Assembly (NCBI GenBank): GCA_964539785.1
Contig: CAZIJQ010000001.1
Coordinates: 46,812 to 110,811, forward strand
Reading direction: 5' to 3'
From: JABMPO01 sp964539785
GTDB lineage: Bacteria; Fidelibacterota; Marinisomatia; Marinisomatales; TCS56
DNA: 64,000 nt
This document shows positions 8,786 through 17,062 of the stretch, piece after piece. The notes under the pieces were generated by a model, which searched no databases, had not been told where the DNA came from, and saw nothing but the letters and a program-made list of their open reading frames with translations. Both the position numbers and the translations under genes were made by a program. Each line of letters begins with the position of its first letter. Position 1 is the stretch's first letter.

Positions 8786-8804
8786 CCTACCGGAAGTACT
8801 TCCT
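8786..8804 (-). repeat. Right terminal inverted repeat of the DUF1670 element
   Basis: Read on the minus strand this is AGGAAGTACTTCCGGTAGG. It contains the perfect 12-bp palindrome GGAAGTACTTCC. TATT lies directly outside (8805-8808). The terminal base supplies the last A of the TAA stop of the neighbouring broken secreted gene. Confidence 0.6.
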
Positions 8805-10319
8805 TATTTCAACAAAACCATCTTCCTGGTCTGGACGTATTCTCCCGCCCGTATCTGATAGAAATACATCCCGCTTGGAACGTTGGTTGCATCCCATTGG
8901 ATGGATTGGTGTCCTGCCTCCTGCGTCTCTGACACTAACGTGGTTACCTTCCTGCCAAGCAGATCGTAAATTGATAATCTGTACATCTGACCTTTGCGGC
9001 AGTTCATAATTAATTGTAGTTGTTGGATTGAAGGGATTGGGGTAGTTGCCCTTGAGCACAAATTCCTGCAGCATTGCTCCTGTTCTATCATCCACACTTA
9101 ATTCAGCACCGGCCCAGTCCAGAGCCAGGCGGAAGGGGCTGACATTGTAATTAAAATAATCCCAGGCACCGACCCAGTAGTCGGTTGTGGTACTTGTGCT
9201 GTAATCCCGGGCATACAAGCTCATGATATCGAAACCAAAATAGGCTGCCTTACTGGAGCCATAAGTACCGTAGATAGCAGTTGTGTAGAGTGTTGTTCCA
9301 TCATCTGTCCCAGTAGTTGTATCGACCTCACCATCGTGACCTTCAAAGGCAATAATCGCACCGGTTCCGCCATCAATTCCGTCTAACAAGTTGGTATGTT
9401 GGGGGTCATATTCAGGATCATAATCCAGAACAGCATTGCTGTCTGCCAGGAAGGTCGCCATTGGTCCGCTGACATTATCACCGGCAATTGGGAATAACCT
9501 TGATATATCCCCACCATTAATATCCGGGTAATAATGAGCGATACCTATATCTTCAGCAAAGTCACCAGCCGGAATATCCATACTCTCGGACGGCCAGCCG
9601 TATCTGGCGCCCAGCCATTCATCACCCTCAACAACGTATATTTTATTACCGCTTGCAAACCAGGGCTGCAGAATTGTATCGGAATTGAACTCCGGAAATC
9701 CCTGGGATGTTATTTCCAGTATCACATCATAATAATCTACAATTTCGTTAGTAATATTGCCCCAGCTTGCATCCCAGACATCCAACGCGTCGGTACCCCA
9801 TTCATAGTACAGATACGGTACATACATAACATTCCCGTACAGTGGATCAGTATTGTTGAAGCACAGCCCGTGGCCGGCTATAGCCTGAAAAATGTAATAA
9901 GATGTGGTGGGCGATGTCATTGAATGTCCACCTACGTCTGTTGCTTTAACCCACCAGTAGACAGTCGTACCGGGTTCCTGTCCTGGTATTTCGCCACTCC
10001 AGGTGCCATCAAGGGAAGTGCCAGAAGTCAAAGATAAGGGAATTTCATTAACTTCTGCTGTTGTGGAATCGAGTTGAAATAAAACTGATACACTGTCTAT
10101 ACCTGCTGCACCACCGGAAGGATTGTTGTCAGCAATATCTACATCCACATGGCGGGGTTCAGTTGATGCTGTCGTAAGCAAACGTGTTATATCGCCGAAC
10201 CGTGGACGAGGACAACTAGGGAACAACACAGCCAGCTCAAAATTAAACACCCAGTGGCGGATATGCCAGCCGCCGCTGCCGGAGGTTCCTCCGCAACCGC
10301 CATAGAATTTTAATGCTAC
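8804..10319 (-). pseudogene. 3' part of broken secreted protein (extra domain plus frameshifted sorting domain)
   Basis: This part is in frame with the piece at 10320-11183 and separated from it only by a TGA. It opens VALKFYGGCGG..GWHIRHWVFNFELAV, matching the intact paralog at 5836-7014. An Ig-like segment follows (GTTVYWWVKATDVGGHS), then a long unrecognised domain of about 260 residues and the sorting domain start NYPNPFNPTTTINYELPQ. At about 8978 one extra A after GTACAG shifts the frame. The correct end (LSIYDLLGRK..SGMYFYQIRAG..TRKMVLLK) lies in the next frame and stops at 8804. Without the shift the original frame runs to 8787 with an unrelated tail. Independent initiation at a GTG near 10250 is possible but would lack a signal peptide. 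Confidence 0.75.
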
Positions 10320-11183
10320 TCAGGGATCATTAAATCCTAGAGGATCGGCATCCGCATACCAGAAAGCAGTGGGTTCATCATCACCACCGCCGGCTCCGGA
10401 AAAATAGACCAGCACGCCTACCCATGTGCCTGCTCCAACAACCGGCTCTGTGCCATACGCTGATGTGGCAATCCAATTATCCTGGACTTCATCTGAATTA
10501 CCCGGGTTGTTGATCGGATCAAGGGTAGCGGCAGTGAACCCATCGGGCCAGATCAGGCCCTGCCATGGAATTCCAGGAGGTCCGGATGGAGAATCTACCT
10601 GACCGAGTGGATCGGCGGCGTAATTGGCAACCGGTGTCGCACCAGAGGAGCATACGGGTGCTGTTCCAGATGGAGTATAGACATTTCCATCAAATACCAT
10701 CCCACCTGAATCCGGTATCATATCGTAACCGCCAATCCAGCCCTGTCCATCGACCGTGGTTTGTGGATAGGAAATATAGTTGCCAGCGCTATCAAGTCCG
10801 TAGGGATAGGTCAATTCATACAGGGCTACCGTCAATTGCTGGTCGCCGGTACCCCATTCGTTAACGGGTACGTTTACGCCCTTGATGTAACCATCGACCG
10901 GCATCTGAAACGCCACAATCATGGCATCGCCAGGGGACTGAATGAAAGCTGAATTCCAGGTATCGGAATAGGACATGGTATCAGCTACATCACGCTGGTG
11001 ATTGTTTACTCGAATCCGATTCACCCGTCCGCCGGGGCGGATATCAGGATCAATGATCTGGGTTTGGAAAAATGATTGTCCGGTGTTTTTTTCTAGAGTA
11101 GGTAGTATATGCGTGGTTTCCTGCCCCTCCACTATCATGACAGAAAACAGAATAAGCCCAAAAATGTTAAGAACATAACCCAT
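10320..11183 (-). pseudogene. 5' part of broken secreted protein, cut by in-frame TGA
   Basis: The 287-codon piece has a signal peptide (YVLNIFGLILFSVMIVEGQ) and a domain closely similar to the intact paralog at 5836-7014 (shared TTVDGQGWIGGYDMIP). It ends FNDP-stop, where the paralog reads LNDPW followed by VGLKFYG. The TGA at 10320-10322 therefore sits exactly at a conserved Trp (TGG to TGA), and the frame continues in homologous sequence. TGA recoding is unlikely because TGA ends normal genes in this window. A nonsense mutation or a single-base sequence error explains it best. A secreted fragment without a sorting domain might still be made. Confidence 0.75.
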
Positions 11184-11275
11184 ATTTACACCAATGTTGT
11201 AGCCAGAATTGTTATAATGTACAATAAAACAACGGTAAAGAAAAGAAAATCAGGTCGAGCTGCGGAACGGAATAA

Positions 11276-11830
11276 TCAGGCCATACCGCCGAAACCGGCC
11301 AGGTGGGCGGTATCTATGCCAAACGAGCGCGCGGCGGCATTCCACATTTTGGCATCCGGTGTATCATAAATGAAATCCATTTCCACCGATTGCACCAGCC
11401 AGTCACCGTTTTCGATTTCACGCTCCAGTTGATTTTTACCCCAGCCGGCGTGTCCCAACATCAACCGGAAACGGTTGGGACCCTTATTATTACGAATATC
11501 GCGAATGATTATTTTACTGCTGGTAATGGACAATTGGTCGGAAACCGGCTGCGTGTCTTCCAGTTTGTATTCGGCCGAGTGCAGAACGATTCCGCGTTCC
11601 AGCATGACCGGACCGCCAAAATACACTTTGGGAACCGCTACCAGGAATTCATTTTCTTCCGTTTCCGGAGCGAAGATTTCCTTCAGGTCGGCTTCACCCA
11701 GCGGCTTGTTGATCACCAGGCCCATGGCACCTTCTTTATCATGCTCGCAAAGATAGACTACCGAGCGTCCGAAATAGGGGTCGGTCAGTTGGGGCATGGA
11801 TATGAGGATGTGATTTTTCAACGATGCCAT
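11276..11830 (-). CDS. yqgE: YqgE/AlgH family protein (UPF0301)
   Basis: The 184-residue protein has the family's usual length and order: HILISMPQLTDPYFGRSVVYLCEH near the start (about 7-30), then GAMGLVINKPL, VYFGGPV and LMLGHAGWGKNQLEREIENG in the second half. The biochemical function of this cytosolic family is not established; AlgH was named for an alginate regulator in Pseudomonas. The gene stands alone, divergent from uvrA. Length and motifs make the family call secure. Confidence 0.9.
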   Translation of the reverse strand: MASLKNHILISMPQLTDPYFGRSVVYLCEHDKEGAMGLVINKPLGEADLKEIFAPETEENEFLVAVPKVYFGGPVMLERGIVLHSAEYKLEDTQPVSDQLSITSSKIIIRDIRNNKGPNRFRLMLGHAGWGKNQLEREIENGDWLVQSVEMDFIYDTPDAKMWNAAARSFGIDTAHLAGFGGMA

Positions 11831-12041
11831 ACCGCAAATTATAGCCCTATTCCGTTATGTCCAATGATTGATATGATTCACCAACAATTTTATTGAGCCG
11901 GAAAACCGTATAAAAGGCGTACAAAACAGTAAATATTTATTTAAATCCCCGTGTTGCACTGGTAAATTCTGGGATGATCTGGCCACAATCACGCCGCCGT
12001 TGCCACCAATTTGCCTACCCGAAAATCAGGAAATCTCAAGA

Positions 12042-14873
12042 ATGACCAAACCAGCCGACCGCATAATTATCAAGGGGGCGCGTCAGCATAATCTGAAAAA
12101 TATTGATGTAGAAATACTCCGCGATAAACTGGTGGTTATTACCGGTCTATCCGGCTCGGGAAAATCTTCACTGGCATTTGATACCATCTACGCCGAAGGC
12201 CAACGGCGCTACGTAGAATCGTTGTCATCTTATGCCCGCCAGTTTCTGGGGTTGATGGAAAAGCCGGATATGGATTATATCGAAGGCCTGTCACCGGCAA
12301 TTTCCATTGAGCAAAAAGCCACCATGCGTAACCCTCGTTCGACCGTGGGAACAGTAACGGAAATCTATGATTATTTAAGACTACTCTATGCCCATATCGG
12401 TAAGCCCCATTGCTGGGTCTGTGGTAAGCCGATTCAAAAGCAGACCGTACAGCAAATCGTCGATACGGTGGCAGAATTTGAGCTGGAAAAACGAATCTAT
12501 GTCCTGGCGCCGGTGGTGCGCAGTCGCAAAGGTGCCTATAAAGGTGTATTTGAGGAAATCAAACGGGAAGGCTTTTTACGGGTCAGGGTGGATGGCAAAA
12601 TTCGTACTCTGGATCAACCGATTGAGCTTGAAAAGAATAAAAAGCACGATATCGAAGTGGTTGTCGATCGCCTGGTACTGGCCGATGATTTTAAAGAGCG
12701 CCTCACCGAGTCGGTGGAACTGGCACTGAAGATTGGTTCGGGGCTGGTGATAATTCATGAATTGCCCAAAACCGATCACATGTTCAGTGAAAACTACGCC
12801 TGCCTGGATCATCCGGAAGCCTCTCTGCCGGAAATGGAACCGCGCCTGTTTTCGTTTAACACCCCCCAGGGTGCCTGTCCCAAATGCAGCGGACTTGGAT
12901 TTCACATGGAAATTGACCCTGACCTGGTGGTGCCCGATCGTGGTAAATCGCTTATTCAGGGCGCCGTGGTACCCCTTGGTGAACAGCCCCGCGGTAATTG
13001 GTACGGCAGCATACTTAAAAGCCTGGCGCAACATTATAAATTCAAATTCACTACTCCCTGGTTCAAGCTTGATTCGGCTGTGCGCGAAATGCTGTTGTTC
13101 GGTACCGGTTCAAAAAAAATGAAAATGCATTATTCCTCTGATCGCTGGACCGGGGTCTATGAAGGTGGCTGGGAAGGCGCAATTCCCAATCTTAAACGGC
13201 GTTACAAACAAACTTCCTCCAGCGGAATTCGGGAATGGATCGAGCAGTTTATGCGGATGCAGCCCTGCCAGGATTGCGAAGGCACTCGCCTGAAGCCCGA
13301 AAGCCGGGCGGTGACGATTGCCGATCATAATCTGGGACAGATATCCCGGCTGTCGATCAGGGATATCAGGCATTTTTTCGAGGGATTGCAGCTGGGTAAA
13401 AATGAAGCGATCATAGCCCAGCAGATTCTGAAAGAAGTCAGTGAGCGCCTAAGTTTTCTGGTGGATGTGGGTTTGGATTACCTGACACTCGATCGCACAG
13501 CCACAACTTTGTCCGGCGGTGAGTCCCAGCGGATTCGCCTCGCTACCCAGATCGGCTCCCAATTGATGGGCGTGCTCTATATTCTTGATGAACCATCAAT
13601 CGGTCTGCATTCGCGTGACAACCAGCGCCTGTTGAATACTTTGATGAAATTAAGAGATATCGGGAACTCAATTTTAGTGGTTGAGCACGACCGGGAAACA
13701 ATCAAATCGGCGGACCAGGTCATTGACCTGGGGCCCGGAGCAGGCGAACGGGGCGGCGAGATTGTATTTAGTGGTACGCCACAGGAATTACTGGCTGATG
13801 GCAATTCCATTACCGGTCAGTATTTATCCGGTAAAAAGGTTATTCCGGTTCCGGGTGAGCGTCGACCGGGATTTGGAAAACAGCTGATTCTGAAAGGCTG
13901 CCGTGGCAACAATCTCAAAAATATTAATGTTGAATTTCCCATGGGAAAATTCATAGTTGTTACTGGTGTATCCGGGAGCGGTAAGAGTACATTGGTCAAT
14001 GAAACCTTGTATCCGATTCTGGCCCGTGATCTTCATAAAGCCCGGAAATATCCCTTGAAATATGATACAATAGATGGTTTGCAATATCTTGACAAAGTGG
14101 TGGATATCGATCAGCGACCAATCGGTCGCACGCCCCGCTCAAACCCGGCCACCTATACCGGTGTATTTACTTTTATTCGGGATTTGTTTGCCCAGCTACC
14201 GGAATCCAAAATTCGCGGCTATAAACCGGGACGTTTTTCCTTCAATGTGAAAGGCGGAAGATGCAATTCTTGTGACGGTGACGGAATAATAAAAATCGAA
14301 ATGAATTTCCTTCCCGATGTGTACGTAACCTGCGAAGTTTGTCATGGCGCCCGCTACAATCGGGAAACCCTGGAAATCACCTATCGGGATAAAAATATTG
14401 CCGACGTTTTGAATATGTCAGTGGAAGAAGCACGAGTGTTTTTCCAGAATATTCCGCCGGTAAAAAAGAAAATGGATACCTTATACGAGGTTGGGTTAGG
14501 CTATATCCGGCTGGGCCAGCAGGCAACGACCCTTTCCGGCGGCGAAGCCCAGCGCGTTAAACTGGCCACGGAATTATCCCGCCAGACACGCGACAGATCG
14601 CTGTATATCCTCGATGAACCGACTACCGGTTTGCATTTCGAAGATGTAAATATGCTTTTGGCAGTATTGCAGCGTCTGGTGGATAAGGGCCATACCGTTA
14701 TTGTGATCGAGCATAACATGGAAGTGATTAAATGCGCTGACTGGGTAATCGATTTAGGTCCCGAAGGCGGGGACAAGGGTGGTAATGTTGTCTTTGGCGG
14801 TACTCCGGAGAATCTGGTCCGGCAGAATAATTCATACACTGCCCCGTTTTTAAAACAGGTTCTGGAAACTTGA
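12042..14873 (+). CDS. uvrA: Excinuclease ABC subunit A
   Basis: UvrA is the DNA-damage sensor of nucleotide excision repair, acting as an ATP-dependent dimer with UvrB. The ATG at 12042 starts MTKPADRIIIKGARQHNLKN and gives 943 residues, the normal size; an in-frame TTG at 12000 would add 14 unconserved residues. Both ABC cassettes are complete: Walker A GLSGSGKSS near residue 34 and GVSGSGKST near 650, with LSGGE signatures (TLSGGESQRI, TLSGGEAQRV) and ILDEPS/ILDEPT Walker B boxes. Zinc-finger cysteines are visible (CWVCGKPI, CPKCSGLG, CNSCDGDG, CEVCHGARY). It converges on the diguanylate cyclase gene with 4 bases between the stops. Confidence 0.97.
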   Translation: MTKPADRIIIKGARQHNLKNIDVEILRDKLVVITGLSGSGKSSLAFDTIYAEGQRRYVESLSSYARQFLGLMEKPDMDYIEGLSPAISIEQKATMRNPRSTVGTVTEIYDYLRLLYAHIGKPHCWVCGKPIQKQTVQQIVDTVAEFELEKRIYVLAPVVRSRKGAYKGVFEEIKREGFLRVRVDGKIRTLDQPIELEKNKKHDIEVVVDRLVLADDFKERLTESVELALKIGSGLVIIHELPKTDHMFSENYACLDHPEASLPEMEPRLFSFNTPQGACPKCSGLGFHMEIDPDLVVPDRGKSLIQGAVVPLGEQPRGNWYGSILKSLAQHYKFKFTTPWFKLDSAVREMLLFGTGSKKMKMHYSSDRWTGVYEGGWEGAIPNLKRRYKQTSSSGIREWIEQFMRMQPCQDCEGTRLKPESRAVTIADHNLGQISRLSIRDIRHFFEGLQLGKNEAIIAQQILKEVSERLSFLVDVGLDYLTLDRTATTLSGGESQRIRLATQIGSQLMGVLYILDEPSIGLHSRDNQRLLNTLMKLRDIGNSILVVEHDRETIKSADQVIDLGPGAGERGGEIVFSGTPQELLADGNSITGQYLSGKKVIPVPGERRPGFGKQLILKGCRGNNLKNINVEFPMGKFIVVTGVSGSGKSTLVNETLYPILARDLHKARKYPLKYDTIDGLQYLDKVVDIDQRPIGRTPRSNPATYTGVFTFIRDLFAQLPESKIRGYKPGRFSFNVKGGRCNSCDGDGIIKIEMNFLPDVYVTCEVCHGARYNRETLEITYRDKNIADVLNMSVEEARVFFQNIPPVKKKMDTLYEVGLGYIRLGQQATTLSGGEAQRVKLATELSRQTRDRSLYILDEPTTGLHFEDVNMLLAVLQRLVDKGHTVIVIEHNMEVIKCADWVIDLGPEGGDKGGNVVFGGTPENLVRQNNSYTAPFLKQVLET

Positions 14874-14877
14874 AAAA

Positions 14878-16752
14878 CTAAGCGCTGCTATTAACGCGAT
14901 TACGACCTTCGGATTTTGCCTTATACAATCGTGAATCGGCAATTTCCAATATATCCTGGGTAGCCTGATCCTCATCAGGAACGGCAACTGCAACGCCGAC
15001 CGAAATAGTCACGAATTTACTGGCAGTTGAATGGCCATGGGGAACAGCCATCTTTTCAATGCTGCTGCGGATTTTTTCAGCGATTTTAACTGCGCCAGTT
15101 AGTTCCGTATCCGGCAGAATGACACAGAATTCCTCACCACCGTACCGGGCTACCAGGTCAGCCGGACGATTTACGCATTTTTTCATGGTTGAAGCCACGG
15201 ATTGCAGACATTCATCACCAGCGAGATGTCCGTAATTATCATTATATTTCTTAAAATAATCGATATCACACATAATAACAGCCAGACTTTCTTTGCTACG
15301 CTTCATTCTCTGAAATTCAATTTTCAGTGAATTATCAAGGCGTCGCCGGTTAGCGATGCCCGTGAGTCCGTCGATCCTTGTTAGCGCTTTTAAACGCTTG
15401 TTGGCTTTCTGTAATTCAACTGTGCGGGCGGTAACAGTCCCTTCGAGATTATCTTTGTTGCGGCGTAGTTCCCGCTCCTGATTCTCGATGGTTTGGAGGG
15501 TGTTGAAAAAACGGTAGGACAGGAGAAAGGCCTGGGCAATCATAAAAATTAAAAAGCCATAGGTGGTTGTATAACCGGTAAAAATAATCTCAGCCGAAAC
15601 AAGTAAATCGTTAATGAAAGACGCAAAAAGAATAACAGTGGCAAACAGAAAAATACGGGAACCAACCCGCTTGTGGAGCACCGATTGAATACTGGTATAT
15701 AAATAAATTATACTGGCAATTATGCTGATCGGAAAAAACATAATCAGGGTACGGGTGAATATCCAGGGTGGAGTTAAAATTACCACTGCGGCAAATAGCA
15801 GGCAGACCACCAGAATGATTCTGGCCAGGCGCCGTGGAAAATCGTCCGGGAACAAAGACTGTTGGAATTTCATGAATAAAGGAATTCCAAGATATACGGT
15901 CAGGTATTCCAGTCGAATTAAAGCCCACCAGGGGAAATTGGGGAAAAAATGGTGGATTGGGATATCTCCGGTCAACAGCGCCCGGATGCCGATGGTCAGG
16001 GCAAATAGACCGAAATAGAATGGTGTTCGGGTATAATCCCGCAAAGAATACATACCCATGTGATATAGTCCGATTATTATCAGGCTGCCGATTATCAACA
16101 GATTTACAACCAGGTTGAAATCGTTATCCTGCCGAATATTTCGTTCGGACCCCACAGTTGCCATGGTCCAAAATCCACCCTGTTTGTGGTAAAAATTGGA
16201 AACCTGGATAATGATGTCAACCTGTGGTCTATCAACGGTAAAATCTAAAATCATTGGATAATATTCAGGTTGCATGGCAACCCTGGAATCAGCCGGGTAA
16301 CCGGCTTGGCCAATTTCAACGCCGTTAATAAATATTCTGGCAGCAGTACTGAATGACTTCACTCGCAGAGCCAGATTTTTATTCACATCGTTAGCGTTTA
16401 AAATCAGTTGTGCGTGATAAGTACCGATACCAAATCCGCCAATTGGTTCGCCATCATACATATAATTGTCCCAGGGTCCGGGAACTGCTATTAGGCCGTC
16501 AGGTTGATTGGCGAGCGTTAAAATGGAGTCAGGATTGATAAACTTATTATAATAAAAATTCCACTCCCCACGCAGCTTATAGCTGTCATGTTCAACCAGC
16601 GACCAATTAGCTAAATCTACTTTACCGCCAATGAGCCCGGGCGGGGATGCAATTGTTGAGAAATCATCGCTGAAGGTAATGGTAAACATACCGACCAACA
16701 GAAATATTTTGAGCAGCAGGGCAGGTTTGTGATTGATGGGCATTATGATCAT
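14878..16752 (-). CDS. Membrane diguanylate cyclase: 7TMR-DISM sensor plus GGDEF
   Basis: The 624-residue protein has an N-terminal signal/membrane segment (LLKIFLLVGMFTITF). A periplasmic jelly-roll-like sensor follows (about 45-205; LRGEWNFYY, VPGPWDNY, SFSTAARIFINGVEIG). Seven hydrophobic helices (about 210-420) form the 7TMR-DISM region. A short coiled coil (ENQERELRRNKDNLEG) leads to a GGDEF domain with RIDGLTGIANRRRLD and the active motif RYGGEEF near residue 538. Cyclic di-GMP synthesis in response to an outside ligand is the expected role. The GGEEF motif is intact, so activity is likely. No EAL domain or clear RxxD inhibitory site was noted. It is divergent from the transketolase-like gene. 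Confidence 0.88.
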   Translation of the reverse strand: MIIMPINHKPALLLKIFLLVGMFTITFSDDFSTIASPPGLIGGKVDLANWSLVEHDSYKLRGEWNFYYNKFINPDSILTLANQPDGLIAVPGPWDNYMYDGEPIGGFGIGTYHAQLILNANDVNKNLALRVKSFSTAARIFINGVEIGQAGYPADSRVAMQPEYYPMILDFTVDRPQVDIIIQVSNFYHKQGGFWTMATVGSERNIRQDNDFNLVVNLLIIGSLIIIGLYHMGMYSLRDYTRTPFYFGLFALTIGIRALLTGDIPIHHFFPNFPWWALIRLEYLTVYLGIPLFMKFQQSLFPDDFPRRLARIILVVCLLFAAVVILTPPWIFTRTLIMFFPISIIASIIYLYTSIQSVLHKRVGSRIFLFATVILFASFINDLLVSAEIIFTGYTTTYGFLIFMIAQAFLLSYRFFNTLQTIENQERELRRNKDNLEGTVTARTVELQKANKRLKALTRIDGLTGIANRRRLDNSLKIEFQRMKRSKESLAVIMCDIDYFKKYNDNYGHLAGDECLQSVASTMKKCVNRPADLVARYGGEEFCVILPDTELTGAVKIAEKIRSSIEKMAVPHGHSTASKFVTISVGVAVAVPDEDQATQDILEIADSRLYKAKSEGRNRVNSSA

Positions 16753-17062
16753 GATAAAGTTGCAGTGATATTTATATTAAAATCAAAGAGTTTTATTGAA
16801 AGCAATCCAACCGGATTAGGTAGTATCCCGTTAATTGAAAAATTTTAGAATTGCCTTCAGTAAATCTGGAATGATGGTGATTAATGATATTAATTTCCGG
16901 GGCTTTTAAACATTTGCCGAACACTATGAAAAATTATTACATCGAACCCCCGCAGTGCCGCCTTCTAGAATATGTTGTATAATTTGGCAAACTTATTGAA
17001 TTGCCTGTTTTAGGCCTGGGGATTAACTATTTCAATCTCGCCATAATCTTAAGGAGAACGCC
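16753..17062. other. 310-bp divergent intergenic region
   Basis: This gap separates the divergent diguanylate cyclase and transketolase-like genes and should hold both promoters. A TATAAT lies at 16978-16983 but has no good -35 at standard spacing. TGGCAAACTTATTGAA at 16985-17000 loosely resembles a -24/-12 element. AAGGAG at about 17051 is a good ribosome site for the plus-strand gene. No small gene or RNA could be supported. Confidence 0.4.

Larger units (their letters stand above)
7023..8804 (-). mobile_element. Putative mobile element carrying two DUF1670-type proteins
   Basis: A 1782-bp segment is bounded by 19-bp inverted repeats (7023-7041 and 8786-8804) that match at 16 of 19 positions. 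It is flanked by a direct TATT at 7019-7022 and 8805-8808. Inside are two overlapping minus-strand genes with HTH-like features and no transposase or recombinase that I recognise. Excising the segment with one TATT joins two paralogous secreted-protein genes, with a TAG stop three bases before a GTG start. Boundaries, target duplication and clean reconstruction are seen directly; mobility is inferred. A chance inverted repeat in a domesticated regulator pair remains possible. Confidence 0.6.

Noticed and set aside
10320..10322. TGA read as Trp or selenocysteine (alternative code)
   Set aside because: TGA ends uvrA, ispD and the truncated permease at normal places, and the paralog has Trp, not Cys, at this site. 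A nonsense change or sequence error is simpler.
11303..11896. 197-residue plus-strand frame over yqgE
   Set aside because: Antisense to a well-conserved YqgE protein with all motifs in place.
16978..17000. Promoter calls before the transketolase-like gene (TATAAT, and a TGGCA..TTGA sigma-54-like site)
   Set aside because: No -35 at proper spacing for the first, and the second differs at several consensus positions without a nearby sigma-54 activator.
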